Positions 24,760-35,100 of a stretch of DNA of 38,821 nt are shown here, in pieces. Under the pieces are notes generated by a model. That model worked only from the letters and a program-made list of their open reading frames with translations, made no database searches and was not told the DNA's origin. The stretch lies in the NCBI GenBank assembly GCA_018609755.1, contig JAHENZ010000200.1, positions 1-38,821 on the forward strand, read 5' to 3'. Within the stretch, counting starts at the first letter, position 1, and each line of letters opens with the position of its first letter. Source of the stretch: Salinivenus sp. Lineage in GTDB: Bacteria; Bacteroidota; Rhodothermia; Rhodothermales; Salinibacteraceae. The position numbers and the translations under genes were made by a program.

Positions 24760-25512
24760 ATGATCAAGCTCTTCGTCACCGACATCGACGGCTGTTTGGC
24801 GCAGCCCTACACCGGGTACGACCTGGAGGGGCTGGCCACGCTTCGCGACCACGCTGCCCAGGCGGGGGCACCCGCAGCCGAACATCCCACGCCCGCCGTC
24901 TCCATCTGCTCTGGGCGACCCTACCCGTACGTGGAGGCCATGACGCAGGCCCTCGACCTCACGGTGCCGGTACTGTTCGAGGCCGGCGGCGGTCGTTTCG
25001 ACCCCGTGGAGGCCCAGACGGTCTGGAATCCCGCATTTACCGACGAAATTGCGGCCGAGGTGGAAGAGGTGCAGCACTGGTTTGTGACTGAGTGCATTCC
25101 CGGCACCAAGATGTCGCTCGACCACGCCAAGCGCACCCAGGCCGGCGTCGTCTCTCCCGATGCCGACGAGATTGTGAAGGCGCGTGCGGAGACGGAGCGA
25201 TTTGTGGAGGCCCACGTGCCGGACCTTCGCGTCTTCTCGACGGACGTGTCGGTGGACGTGCTTCCTCCGGGCATCACGAAGCGCAAGGGGCTGGAGTGGC
25301 TCACGGACCACCTGGGGGTTGAGATGGACGAGGTGGCCTATATCGGCGATGCGGACTCCGACCTTGAGGCCCTGGCCGCTGTGGGCACGTCCTTTGCACC
25401 GGCCAATGCCGACGCGGAAGTGCGCCGGGCCGTGGATCACGTCACCGACGGATCGATCCTTGACGGCACCCTGGAGGCCTATCGGGCGTGCCTCGACGTG
25501 AATGAGGCCTAG
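24760..25512 (+). CDS. HAD-superfamily (subfamily IIB) phosphatase
   Basis: A 250-residue HAD hydrolase. Motif I is FVTDIDGCL with Asp8 and Asp10, motif II is SICSGRPY, motif III Lys is in TKRKGLEWL, and motif IV is YIGDADSDLEALAAVG. The size and cap placement between motifs II and III fit the IIB group of Cof-like, sucrose-phosphatase-like or phosphoglycolate-phosphatase-like enzymes. Specificity is not readable: a sugar phosphate or phosphoglycolate is likely. It follows fabI by 78 bp on the same strand and is followed by the L,D-transpeptidase. Confidence 0.85.
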   Translation: MIKLFVTDIDGCLAQPYTGYDLEGLATLRDHAAQAGAPAAEHPTPAVSICSGRPYPYVEAMTQALDLTVPVLFEAGGGRFDPVEAQTVWNPAFTDEIAAEVEEVQHWFVTECIPGTKMSLDHAKRTQAGVVSPDADEIVKARAETERFVEAHVPDLRVFSTDVSVDVLPPGITKRKGLEWLTDHLGVEMDEVAYIGDADSDLEALAAVGTSFAPANADAEVRRAVDHVTDGSILDGTLEAYRACLDVNEA

Positions 25513-25649
25513 TGGTTTTCTGCCTCTGAATCTCCTTTTTCGGAAGGAAGTACATGTCGTCCCCGTACGTTTTGGTCTCAGGATCCACGGGGCGGTGGGT
25601 CCACCATTTCATCACGCACAGTGTTCATCCTCACGGGTCTGCTTTTCCC

Positions 25650-26453
25650 ATGCGAACGACCGGTTATCTTCTACTACTACTGGCTGTGATCGGCGGTGTC
25701 CATCCAGCCGTTGGACAACGGACGCTGCCGCGATTGGGAGGGGGAGTACCGACGGTGCAGGCCTCGGTGACGGAATCAGACGAGGCGGAGGCTTCCACTC
25801 TTTCTCACGTGGTAGGGACGGACGCGACTCTCTATAATCGGTCCGACTCCACGGCGCCTGTGAGGCGGTTGTCCGTCCGCACTCCCCTTCATCGCCTCGG
25901 CTGTGAGGAGAACTGGTGCCGGGTGCGCACCGACGACGGGCAGACCGGATACGTGCCCGCCTCGGCCCTCTCCAGCGTCTGGCTCCGGATCTCAAAGTCG
26001 GAAGAGCGTCTGTACGTGTACCGTGGACCGCAGCTCGTGCAGACGTACGAGATAGATATCGGGTACAACACCTCCGCTGACAAAGTCCAGCGGGGCTCCC
26101 CCGACCAGCGCGACCACTGGCGCACGCCGGAAGGACCGTTCTACGTAGTGGATAAGAAACCGCAAAGCGAATTTTACAAGGCGCTCGTTCTCAACTATCC
26201 TACTACCGCCGATGCCGAGCGGGGGCTGAAGCAGGGCCTCATCTCTCGTAGCGAGTACGAGGCCATCGTTCAGGCCCAGGAGCAGGCGCAGATGCCGCCG
26301 ATGAACACCGAGCTCGGCGGCTGGATCGAAATTCACGGTGAAGGGACCGGGGGGGCAACCAATTGGACCCAAGGGTGCGTCGCCGTGGAGAATCAGGTCA
26401 TGAACGCCCTCTGGACCCGTGTGGGGGTCGGCACTCCTGTACTGATTGAATAA
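25650..26453 (+). CDS. L,D-transpeptidase (YkuD) with SH3 domain
   Basis: A 267-residue exported enzyme, predicted to form or edit 3-3 peptidoglycan crosslinks or attach proteins to peptidoglycan. The signal peptide is MRTTGYLLLLLAVIGGVHPA. An SH3-like domain follows (ATLYNRSDSTAPVRRL...GQTGYVPASALS, about 65-110). The YkuD catalytic domain begins WLRISKSEERLYVYRG, contains WRTPEGPFYVVDK, and ends with IEIHGEGTGGATNWTQGCVAVEN. His229 and Cys243 are the catalytic pair. The usual SHGC is TQGC here, a form I recall from YafK-like members. The ATG at 25650 places the signal peptide first. Confidence 0.85.
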   Translation: MRTTGYLLLLLAVIGGVHPAVGQRTLPRLGGGVPTVQASVTESDEAEASTLSHVVGTDATLYNRSDSTAPVRRLSVRTPLHRLGCEENWCRVRTDDGQTGYVPASALSSVWLRISKSEERLYVYRGPQLVQTYEIDIGYNTSADKVQRGSPDQRDHWRTPEGPFYVVDKKPQSEFYKALVLNYPTTADAERGLKQGLISRSEYEAIVQAQEQAQMPPMNTELGGWIEIHGEGTGGATNWTQGCVAVENQVMNALWTRVGVGTPVLIE

Positions 26454-26547
26454 TCCCTTGCCGCGTCGATCCCCACGGTGCCGTCAACCGTTCTGGGTTC
26501 CCACTCGGCATTGTCATTCAACTTTCTACCACTCATCCTACACGCTC

Positions 26548-27267
26548 ATGGTTGCATCACGCTGGATTGTCCCTACACTCATTGGTCTTCTTCTCACACT
26601 TGCCGGCTGTGGGGGCGGCGGTGGAGATCCTGCCGCGCCGCCCTCGGGCTGGGAGGGTACCGAGGCCCGCATGTGGAAGCAAGGCGTTGACACGTCTGAG
26701 GTCTTCCGAAATATGGAAAGCTTGTCGGCAATGGGCATTCTCTCGGAAGAGTTTGCTCTGAGCGGGGGCTCGATTACCCAGGAACAGTTCCAAAAAGCGA
26801 TTAAGCGGAGTTTGGTGGAGCTCTATCGCACCAATCCTACCATTGTCGATTCCTTGTTTGAGCGCTATGCTGTCCCGGAGCTCGAGAATGTGGACCTGAG
26901 CGGGGCCGTAGAGGAGGGCAAGCTCAAGCAGAAGTTGCTCGACAAGAACCGATCGGCGGCCTTCAAGGCGATTGACGAGCACTACGAACAACCGGCCATT
27001 CAGGAGGGCATCACGGGGCTTCCCTATCCGGATAGTCTTCGCACCGACGAGAATAGCGGGGAGGTGGAGATTCAAATTCACGTGAACGAGAGTGGCCAGG
27101 TCGATGCCATCGAGGTTGTGGAGGGGACCCATCCCATCCTCAACGGAATCGTCATGAAAGCGGCGACCGAGACGACGTGGAATCCGGCCTACGTGACGGA
27201 AGATGGGCAGCAGACGGCGTATCCGGGCTGGGGCCGCCTCTCGACCAACTTCCCTGCTCCACGCTAA
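26548..27267 (+). CDS. lipoprotein with TonB-C-terminal-like domain
   Basis: A 239-residue lipoprotein: N-terminal hydrophobic stretch VPTLIGLLLTLAGC with lipobox Cys21, followed by GGGGGDPAAPP. A helical middle part follows (SITQEQFQKAIKRSLVELYRTNPTIVDSLFERYAVPEL). The C-terminus has the TonB-type pattern EIQIHVNESGQVDAIEVVEGTHPILNGIVMKAATETTWNPA, with a conserved VNESGxV turn and WxPA end. Membership of a TonB-like group is likely, but it has no N-terminal TM anchor or Pro-rich periplasm-spanning region, so a classical TonB role is doubtful. The start at 26548 is chosen for the lipobox. A terminator follows. Confidence 0.7.
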   Translation: MVASRWIVPTLIGLLLTLAGCGGGGGDPAAPPSGWEGTEARMWKQGVDTSEVFRNMESLSAMGILSEEFALSGGSITQEQFQKAIKRSLVELYRTNPTIVDSLFERYAVPELENVDLSGAVEEGKLKQKLLDKNRSAAFKAIDEHYEQPAIQEGITGLPYPDSLRTDENSGEVEIQIHVNESGQVDAIEVVEGTHPILNGIVMKAATETTWNPAYVTEDGQQTAYPGWGRLSTNFPAPR

Positions 27268-27314
27268 ACGATGCTGAGGGGAGATGCGGAGGTTCGATGA
27301 GATTCAGAACGTGA

Positions 27315-27361
27315 AAGCCGAAGTCCGGTGGCACAGGCCGCTGGGCTTCGGCTTTTTTGTT
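27315..27361 (+). terminator. rho-independent terminator
   Basis: AAAGCCGAAG (27315-27324) and CTTCGGCTTT (27346-27355) form a 10-bp stem, followed by a TTTTTTGTTT run, downstream of the lipoprotein gene. Confidence 0.85.
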
Positions 27362-27397
27362 TCAGGGAGGGGTCTCTGTGTCGAAAGAGAGAGAAGG

Positions 27398-27778
27398 CTA
27401 CATCTCCAGCAACCATGTACTGAGTTCGCGTCCTACGGCCACCAGGACGAAGCCGCACACGAGGCTCCCGATGGCATTGGCAAGTCCCAGTAGGCCGTGG
27501 CCGTTGTCCCAGAGGGCCATCGTGTCTAGGCTGAAGGTGGAGAAGGTGGTGAACGAGCCCAGGAAGCCCACGACTAGGAAGAACCGTGCACGCTCGGTCC
27601 CGCTCAGTTCTCCAAAAAGCGGCACCGTCATGCCAATGAGCAGGCATCCGAGCAGGTTGACGGTCCAAGTGCCCCACGGAAACGGGTGTTCAACGAGGGA
27701 CGCCACGAGACGACCGGCCCCATAGCGGGCCAGTGCACCGCAGGCGCCGCCAAGGGCAACGAACACAACGGGTGGCAT
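27398..27778 (-). CDS. crcB: fluoride ion channel (Fluc family)
   Basis: CrcB/Fluc is a small dual-topology membrane protein that dimerises to export fluoride. The 126 residues have four TM segments with the family blocks GGACGALARYGAGR, WGTWTVNLLGCLLIG, VVGFLGSFTTFSTFS and NAIGSLVCGFVLVAVGREL. The ATG at 27778 fits; the longer frame to 27859 has a non-family leader. I looked for a crcB-motif (fluoride) riboswitch upstream and saw none. A single gene, not a tandem pair, is present here. Confidence 0.93.
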   Translation of the reverse strand: MPPVVFVALGGACGALARYGAGRLVASLVEHPFPWGTWTVNLLGCLLIGMTVPLFGELSGTERARFFLVVGFLGSFTTFSTFSLDTMALWDNGHGLLGLANAIGSLVCGFVLVAVGRELSTWLLEM

Positions 27779-27898
27779 TGCAAAGTCGGATTGGTATTGG
27801 AGGAGAACGCGTCGCCCTATACCGGTGTCCTTTAAGGGGAGTGGCGCTGGCCTCACCAAAGGCGAGAGCGGCGGAGGGGGCGACGCAGCGACTCGATC

Positions 27899-29059
27899 TC
27901 ACGAGTTTTTGGGATCGGCCGTGTGTTCCGACCAGTGAGGATTGCACTCACGTTGGGGCGGGAGGGAATGGCCGTTCCGATGCTTTTTTTTCACGCCTCT
28001 GAACTCAAATCGAGCCCCTCCCTCCCGACCGTTCGTTACGGAAACAGTCCATTCGTGGGTTTCCGCAATTGTCTTCACGATGTTCAGCCCGAGTCCCGTT
28101 CCGTTTTCGCTCGACGAATATCCGGGCTCGAATACGTTTTCCTGGTCCTCTTTTGGAATGCCGGAGCCGTCGTCTTCTACGAAGAACCCATCGGGGAGGG
28201 AGCCCACCCAGACCGTCGTGGTTGAGCCTCCGTGCTCCACGGCATTTCGGAACAGGTTTTCGAGAAGTCGTTGGAGGCGCTGGTCATTTGCACAAACCGC
28301 TGGATTGTCTTCGATTTGAAGTCGAGCATTTGCGGCGTCAACGTAGTTCCAGGAGGTTTGGGCGACCTCTCCAAGTCGCTGGAGCTCCAGGTCCTCGGCA
28401 GAAATGTTTTGCCCACTTCGGGTGATCTCCATCACGTCCTCAATAATCTCGTCCATTCGGGTCAGGGCATCCTCGATCGCGTCCAGGTGTACCGGGTCAC
28501 CTTCAGTTTGCGCGAGCTGAAGGCGTCCTCCCGCCACGTGCAGCGGATTCCGAAGGTCGTGAGAAAGGATCTTGGCAAAGTTCTCGAACTGCTGACCGCG
28601 ACGACGGGCGGCTTCTTGGCGAATGCGGCGCCGCTCGGCGAGACGTTCTTTCTCGATGGCGCGCGCCTCGAAGATTCCAATTGTGAGCCCTCCGGCACTT
28701 CCCATGCTTGCCACAGAGAGGCCCCACATGAAATTGTACCAGAGGTCGTGTTCCAGCTGCACCATAATGATCACATTCAACCCAACGAACCCGAGGAGCA
28801 AGCTGAAGAACCACCGACTAATGCGGGATCGTCGCTGTGAGGAAAGAGTGCTCTGCTCGAGCCAGCGGCCCCAGTAGATCGTTGCCGCAATAAAGGGACT
28901 GGTGACGAGAAGGTGGCTGAGTGCGTGTCCGAGCGACAGTTCGGGAAAAATGTAATATAAAGCCAGCGGCGAGGTGAGTAGAAATAACCCAAATGCCTTG
29001 GCGATTCCGGGCACGTGAGATTCCAAAGCAGAGGTGAAATCTTCTAGGACCGACAACAT
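27899..29059 (-). CDS. membrane sensor histidine kinase, haloarchaeal-like
   Basis: The 386-residue protein has four TM segments in the first ~130 residues. A dimerisation domain follows, with the H-box FAKILSHDLRNPLHVAGGRLQLA (phospho-acceptor His ~167), then the HATPase domain with NLFRNAVEHGG (N-box), VEDDGSGIPKE (G1) and NGTGLGLNIVK (G2). The string SHDLRNPL...GRL with a later MDEIIEDVM is characteristic of haloarchaeal kinases. No response regulator is adjacent, so it is an orphan. Candidate ATGs are at 29059 (preceded by GGAG at a 10-nt spacing), 29098 and 29197; the first is used. The last ~30 residues (KKKHRNGHSLPPQREC...) look non-homologous. A MITE-like element lies upstream. Confidence 0.82.
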   Translation of the reverse strand: MLSVLEDFTSALESHVPGIAKAFGLFLLTSPLALYYIFPELSLGHALSHLLVTSPFIAATIYWGRWLEQSTLSSQRRSRISRWFFSLLLGFVGLNVIIMVQLEHDLWYNFMWGLSVASMGSAGGLTIGIFEARAIEKERLAERRRIRQEAARRRGQQFENFAKILSHDLRNPLHVAGGRLQLAQTEGDPVHLDAIEDALTRMDEIIEDVMEITRSGQNISAEDLELQRLGEVAQTSWNYVDAANARLQIEDNPAVCANDQRLQRLLENLFRNAVEHGGSTTTVWVGSLPDGFFVEDDGSGIPKEDQENVFEPGYSSSENGTGLGLNIVKTIAETHEWTVSVTNGREGGARFEFRGVKKKHRNGHSLPPQRECNPHWSEHTADPKNS

Positions 29060-29452
29060 GGTGGTAAGACTCCAATGGGATGGTTTGGTGGGTGTCATCT
29101 CCCGGGGCAGAGGGTCGCAGGTTCTGGAATAGAAGGTGAGAGTGGGGAGGGACCCTTCATTTTGATTTCGTTGACTGCCCACGGGAAGGGGGGGCATGCC
29201 TAGTGACCTTGCACAACTACGCTGGCGGTCTCGAGCGTCGGTCATCTGACGCTACAATTGTCCGCGGTTGCTGGCAGCGGTCGATACCGAGCATATTCCG
29301 CACAGGAGATATAGACGGAAACAGCGTCACGAGATCTGCGATCTCTCGCGTTTCAGTTGTGCAAGCCCACTAGCGCAATAATCTGACCACCAAGTCCGAA
29401 AAAAGTATTTTTTCACATTGAAGAGGGGAGGACAGGGGGCAATCTGCGGACA
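29060..29452. other. 393-bp gene-free region between the kinase and priA
   Basis: This holds the second MITE-like element (29200-29373) and the short AT-rich palindrome GAAAAAAGTATTTTTTC at 29398-29414, downstream of priA. The histidine-kinase promoter probably lies near 29060-29200. Nothing else was recognised. Confidence 0.5.
29200..29373. mobile_element. MITE-like element, copy 2 (173-174 bp, CTAG ends)
   Basis: The left end at 29200-29218, CTAGTGACCTTGCACAACT, and the right end at 29355-29373, AGTTGTGCAAGCCCACTAG, are 19-bp inverted repeats with two mismatches. Read on the minus strand, the ends match copy 1 (577-749) in asymmetry: TAGTGGGCTTGCACAACTGAA first and GTAGTTGTGCAAGGTCA last. 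Counted TAG to TAG both copies are 173 bp, but their interiors are only faintly similar. The element carries no gene. Confidence 0.65.
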
Positions 29453-31927
29453 TCATAATACCCCGAGTGCATCGACGTCAATGGCCACGTGATAGCCGTT
29501 CGGCGGGGTGCCCTCCGCCTCACGAGCGCGACGCAGGGCATCCTGGAGGGGAGTTGCGCTTCCGCCCCGGATCTTGAGCAGGGTGCGGTACCGGTACTGC
29601 TTCTTCACGCGCTGAATGAAGGCAGGCTCCGGTCCCATCACCTCTACCGGGCCGGCATGGGTGCGAAGCGTCGTCGTCCAGTTCACGGCCAGGCGCTCCA
29701 CGCGCTCCTCCTTCGGGCCCCGAAACTCAACAGTTGCCACGTGCCCAAACGGCGGATAGCCGAACTGACGGCGTTCGGCGAGGGCCTCCTCCGCAAATCC
29801 CTCGTAGTCGTGCGAGGTGGCGTAGCGGATGGCTGGATGGTCGGGATTGCGGGTTTGCAGAATCACTTCGCCCTGGAGGTCGGCCCGACCGGCGCGACCC
29901 GCGACCTGCGTGAGGAGCTGAAACGTACGCTCCTCCGCGCGAAAGTCGGGGAAGAGGAGGCCCACGTCCGCGTCCACGACTCCCACCAGCGTCACGCGGC
30001 TAAAGTCAAGTCCCTTCGCGATCATTTGTGTGCCAAGGAGCACGTCGGCTCCGTTCCGGAACTGCTGGAGGATGTGGTGGTGGCCGTGCTTCTGGCTCGT
30101 GGTGTCACGGTCCATGCGGAGGATGGTGGCGTCGGGCACGACCGACTCGAGTTCATCCTCCACCCGCTGCGTGCCAACCCCGATCTGGCTGATGTCGCTG
30201 CCGCCGCATTGGGGACACTGCCGGGGGACCTGATTGGTGCGTCCGCAGTAGTGGCAGCGGAGCCGGCCCCGGCCGCCGTTCCGGTGCAGCGTAAGACTGA
30301 CGGAGCAGTCCCGGCATTCGGGGGCCCATCCACAGTCCTCGCACTCCAGCACCGGGGCGAAGCCGCGGCGGTTTTGCAAAAGGATCGTCTGCTCGCTCCG
30401 CTTCACTCGGGCCTGGATGGCGTCGCGGAGCGGATCGGCGAGGGCACCGTCGAGCTGGTGCTTCTTGCGCTGGAGCGTGAGGTCGAGCACGCGCACCTCC
30501 GGCAATGTGGCGGCCTCGCCGGAGGCATCGGGCACCCGCTCCGGCAATGCCAGTCGCTCGTACTTGCCCCAGCGCGCGTTCATGGTGCTCTCCAGGCTGG
30601 GAGTGGCCGAGCCGAGGATGCAGACGGCGTCGTTCATGTGCGCACGCATTACGGCCACGTCGCGGGCGTGGTAGCGCGGCGCCGGGTCGAACTGCTTGTA
30701 CGAGGTCTCGTGCTCCTCGTCGACCACGATGATCCCGAGGTCTTCCAGCGGCGCCAGCACGGCGGAGCGCGGGCCGATGGCGATGTGGGCCTGCCCGGTG
30801 CGCAGTTGGCGCCACGCGTCGTAGCGCTCGCCCATGTTCATCTGAGAGTGGAGGACGGCGATCTGGTCGCCGAAGTGCGAGCGGAAGCGCTGGACCGTCT
30901 GCGGCGTGAGGGCGATCTCCGGGACGAGGATGATACCGGTGCGGTCCCGTTCCAGCACGGCCTTGAGGGTGCGGATGTAGACCTCGGTTTTGCCGCTGCC
31001 GGTGATGCCGTGGAGCAGGAAGGTGCCGTAGCGGTGATCCTCCACGGCGTCGGTGACGGCGTCCAACGCGCGCTGCTGATCCGCCATCAGATCGTGATCC
31101 GGCGGCGGCTCGGGGGCGGGCAGGTCGTCGAGAGGCGAGCGCAGGACCTCCTTGTCCACCTTTTCGATCATGCCCTTGTCCACGAGGCTGCGGATGGTGG
31201 AGTAGGAGGCGTCGGCCCGCTCTACGACGTCGGCCTGCCGAGGCTCGGGTGTGCCTTCCTCTCGAAAGCCGGCGAGCGCCCGAATCACGGCCTTCTGCTT
31301 GGCGCCCCGCAGCTGCTCGATCAGGTCCGCGGCGGCCTCGCGGTGCTGGAAGGCCGGGGCGAAGCGGAGATGCGTTTCCGTCTTGGCGCTCACCTGCTCG
31401 TCCGAAAGGGTCGTCTCCATCTCGATCGCGCCGTCGGCCGCCATGCGGCGCACGAGGGCCAGGGGCACGGCGGGGCCCAGCCGCTTGCGGACGGCGGAGA
31501 GGGTCGTTTCGGGATGCTCGGCCAGATTCTGCAGTACGAGGCGGCCGACGTCGTGGTCGGCCCAGTCGCCGGGATCGGCGTCGGTGCGACGGAGTTCGTG
31601 CTGGCTTTCGACGGTGGTGCCGGCGGGGAGGGCCGCCTTTAGCGTCTCGCCCCAGCTGCAGACGTAGTAGTCGGCGATCCATTTCGTGAGGTCGAGCAGC
31701 TCCGGCGTGCAGGCCGGCACGTCGTCGAGCACGTCAATAACGTCCTTCACCGCGAAGTCGAGCGTATCTTCCGGCGGGCCCTCCTCCACGATCACCCCAG
31801 TCAGCCGGCGATTGCGGAGGGGCACCAGCACGCGGCAGCCCACCTGCGCCGCGTCGGCCATAGGGTCGGGCAGGCGATACGTATAGGCCCGGTCGACGGG
31901 AATCGGAAGGACGACGTTGACGGTCAC
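29453..31927 (-). CDS. priA: primosomal protein N' (replication restart helicase PriA)
   Basis: PriA recognises stalled forks and D-loops and reloads the replicative helicase. The 824-residue protein shows the N-terminal DNA-binding domain (VVLPIPVDRAYTYRLP, RVLVPLRNRRLTGVIV) and a helicase core. The core has Walker A GITGSGKTEVY, the DEEH box VVDEEHETSYKQ and motif III LGSATPSLES. The zinc-binding insert has paired cysteines (CEDCGWAPECRDC, CHYCG, CPQCGG). RMDRDTT, GTQMIAKGLDF and QVAGRAGR then follow. The start is GTG at 31927; no ATG lies in a better place. SSB, also in the window, is its known partner. It is divergent from the TonB-dependent receptor gene. Confidence 0.97.
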   Translation of the reverse strand: MTVNVVLPIPVDRAYTYRLPDPMADAAQVGCRVLVPLRNRRLTGVIVEEGPPEDTLDFAVKDVIDVLDDVPACTPELLDLTKWIADYYVCSWGETLKAALPAGTTVESQHELRRTDADPGDWADHDVGRLVLQNLAEHPETTLSAVRKRLGPAVPLALVRRMAADGAIEMETTLSDEQVSAKTETHLRFAPAFQHREAAADLIEQLRGAKQKAVIRALAGFREEGTPEPRQADVVERADASYSTIRSLVDKGMIEKVDKEVLRSPLDDLPAPEPPPDHDLMADQQRALDAVTDAVEDHRYGTFLLHGITGSGKTEVYIRTLKAVLERDRTGIILVPEIALTPQTVQRFRSHFGDQIAVLHSQMNMGERYDAWRQLRTGQAHIAIGPRSAVLAPLEDLGIIVVDEEHETSYKQFDPAPRYHARDVAVMRAHMNDAVCILGSATPSLESTMNARWGKYERLALPERVPDASGEAATLPEVRVLDLTLQRKKHQLDGALADPLRDAIQARVKRSEQTILLQNRRGFAPVLECEDCGWAPECRDCSVSLTLHRNGGRGRLRCHYCGRTNQVPRQCPQCGGSDISQIGVGTQRVEDELESVVPDATILRMDRDTTSQKHGHHHILQQFRNGADVLLGTQMIAKGLDFSRVTLVGVVDADVGLLFPDFRAEERTFQLLTQVAGRAGRADLQGEVILQTRNPDHPAIRYATSHDYEGFAEEALAERRQFGYPPFGHVATVEFRGPKEERVERLAVNWTTTLRTHAGPVEVMGPEPAFIQRVKKQYRYRTLLKIRGGSATPLQDALRRAREAEGTPPNGYHVAIDVDALGVL

Positions 31928-32165
31928 GGACAGGAAAGCGTTGGGATAGACGAGTCGAGCGAGGGGCTACCTGAATTCGCACAGGCGTCGGAGGTTTGGC
32001 GAAGGTTTTGCGGGCGCAACGCCCGAATTCCGGTTCACCATGCCAATCGACCGGAGATTCGATTTTTTAAAAGGTATGGTAATCACGTATTTACAGAGAA
32101 CGCCGATCTGGTGGCTAGGGTGATGGTGCGCAGTATTTCCCACCACGTATCGCCCCACACCGAGC

Positions 32166-35100
32166 ATGAGAACGAACGACTGTGTCTTTGCGATATTTCT
32201 CCTTTCGTGTATTCTTTTTCTGGGTCCCGCGACGGCCGCCGCTCAGGGAACGGAAGCCTCCATCGCCGGAACGGTGATCGACGAGGCCAACGGAGAACCC
32301 CTTCCCGGTGCGACGGTCCAAGTGGAAAATACGGCGACCGGCTTTACCTCCGGCACCACCACCAACCAGCGCGGAGAGTTTAGCGTAGGGTCGCTTCCGC
32401 TGGGCCCATACGCGGTCACCGTGAGCTTCGTCGGATACGGCACTGAGCGCCGGACGGGCCTTCGGCTCACGCAGGGCGACGAGATCCAGATTGAGATCGT
32501 CGTGAGTGAGTCCACGCAGGAATTGCAGGAGGTTGTCGTCGAGGGAATGGAGTTTCGTAAACGGACGAAGCGACTCGACGCCAGCACGCACGTGACGGCC
32601 GAGCAGGTCGAGACCCTCCCGGCCCAGAACCGCGACTTTACGGATCTGATCAAGCTTTCCCCACGAACGGGAGGAGGATCCAACATCGCGGGCTACGACA
32701 ACCGATCCAACGCGATCACGATCGACGGGGTGAATTCCAAGGAATCGAACTTCGGCAACATCGGGGACTCGCCGTACGTCCTGTCGATGGAGGCGCTGCA
32801 GGAGTTTGAGGTTGTGACGAACAGCTACGACGTGACCGAGGGACGCGGCACGGCCGGGTCTGTCAAGGCCGTCACCAAGTCCGGGACCAATGAATTTAAG
32901 GGAACGGTTTTCGGCAACTTTTGGGACGCGCGGCTCGCGGCGGACACCGACCTTCAGGGCCGCAACTTCCAGCAGGACACCAAGTCCCAGCGCGGCTTCA
33001 CTGTCGGGGGACCGATTGTAGAGGACGAGCTTCACTTCTTCGCCGCCTACGACGGAGAGCGAAACAACCAGTCGTACAGCATCTGGGCGCAGAGCACCGA
33101 GCCCGGCATCATGCAGAACGGCATTGAGCAGCGGGCCAGTGAGGAGGCCGTCAATCGCATTCTGGAGATTGGACGGGAGAAGTACGGCGTCGATTCCAAT
33201 CAGCAGCAGACGGGCTTCTTCCAGCGCACCGTCCAGCTCGACACCTACCTCGCCCGCCTGGACTGGCAGGTGAACGACACCCACACGTTGACGGGGCGGT
33301 ACATCCACAATGACTTCGAAAAGCCAAACATGGACAACAGCCACATCTCCCGGCACGGGATCCACGCCCAGAGCTACGACCTCGTGTCCGAGGGACGGAA
33401 CGGGCTGTTGTCGCTCCGCTCCCAGTTTTCGTCGAACCTCCGGAACGACCTGAAGCTGGGCTACTACTGGAACCGGCGTGCCAACGTCTCGACGAACGGA
33501 CGCGTGCCCAACGCGTGGGTCGAGTTCACCTCGGAGGTGAACGGACAGCAGGAGCAGGCACGGATTTCGATTCGCGGGTACGAGTGGGTGCCCGAAGACC
33601 AGCGGAGCGAAACCTTCAGCCTCATCAACAACACCTACTACAGTACCGACTGGGCCGACTTCACCTTCGGCACCGAGAACACCTTCGTGGAGGCGTCCGG
33701 GCTCTGGACGCACGGACAGCAGGGCCGGTTCACGTTCAACAGCATTGAGGCACTGGAGAACATGAACCCGACCCGGTTCGAGCGCCGCGTGGCCACGGAG
33801 GGACGCCAGCTGACGGATCCGGTGAAGACGCGGCACCTGGAGCTGTCGGCCTACGCACAGGCTGAGATGGACATCACTCCGCGGTTGGAGGGGTTGTTTG
33901 GGCTTCGATACGACGTTGCCTACTTCATGACGTCGCCGAAGTACAATCCAGTACTCGAACAGGAGCTCGGGCTCCGCAACGACACCAAGCCCACCGACTG
34001 GGACAACATCCAGCCCCGCGTGGACCTCACCTGGGATGTCACTGGCGATGGTCGGAATATTCTGCAGGGCGGTGCCGGGTTTTTTCAGGGACAGACGATG
34101 ACGCGTCCCTATGCGCAGTCGGTCGTCTTCGACGGGCTCCGGTTCTACGAAGTGAAGGCCACTGGGGACGACGTGCCCACGCCCGATTACGAGGCGTATG
34201 AGGAGGACTTCACCAACATTCCGGGGCAGGAGCTGGCCCCGCCGGAGGAAGAGCGTCGGCAGGTCGTCCGCATGGTGGACTCGGACTTTGAGATGCCCTA
34301 CGCTTTCCGGGCCAACCTGAGCTATCACCGGTACCTGACGGACTGGTGGCGCGTGGGAGCGAGTCTATACTACAACCGGATCACGGACCTGCCCTACGTC
34401 ACGAACCCGAACCTGGCCACCGATCGCGGATTCCGGCTTAACGGTGAGGGTGGACGCCGCGTTTACACGCCGGAGAGTGCCCTCCGAGACGATCCGCGGG
34501 ACGGGTTCGAGCCGGACGCCTCCCGCATTTCGGATCGGTTCGCCGAGGTGTCGATGTACACCAGTGGGTACGAGCAGACCGGTCGCCAGCTTGTACTCGA
34601 AACTGACGTGCAGCTGCCCAACGACGGACGGGTGCGGCTCAGTTACACCCGAAATCAGTCCCTGGGGGCGGCGATCTACCACAACGAGGTCGACCACCGC
34701 TACATCGGTCGGGAGTACGACGACTTTGACTTCCTGAACGAGGGGCACTCTCAGGACGACTTCCTGAACAAGCTCCTCTTCGTCTTCACTTCCCCGGAAT
34801 TTGGGGGATTCCAGGCGAGCGGTTTCGTCAACTTGCTGCAGGGAGACCGCTACACGGCCACGATCGACGGGCGAACGAACGTGAGCGGACTGCCCGGCGA
34901 GCACGACTATCCGGCGTACGTGTTCGATCCGAACGACTCGGATACCCCAGACCAGATCGCGGAGGATATGGAGCACGTGCTCGAGAATGCCGACGAGCAC
35001 TATCAGGAGTACCTGCGCCGAAACATGGGCTCGTACGCGAGCCCCAACGGCGGCGTGAGCCCGTGGGAGCCGGAGGTCGACTTGCGGCTCGTGAAGCGGT

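Noticed and set aside
23824-25440. A 538-codon frame opposite fabI and the HAD gene
   Set aside because: It spans two well-supported genes and their spacer, so it is a shadow.
27779-27910. Fluoride (crcB-motif) riboswitch upstream of crcB
   Set aside because: The conserved pseudoknot pattern (GGNGAUGG...) is not present on the coding strand.
29398-29414. AT-only palindrome GAAAAAAGTATTTTTTC downstream of priA, considered as a terminator
   Set aside because: The stem is only A-T pairs and lies with no clear GC stem ahead of a T-run, so the support is too weak.
29489-31642. A 717-codon open frame on the strand opposite priA
   Set aside because: priA matches its family across its full length. 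The opposite frame has a composition typical of a shadow of a GC-rich gene.
32115-34328. A 737-codon open frame opposite the TonB-dependent receptor gene
   Set aside because: It mirrors the receptor's codons and has no family motif. The receptor has a signal peptide, plug and barrel.
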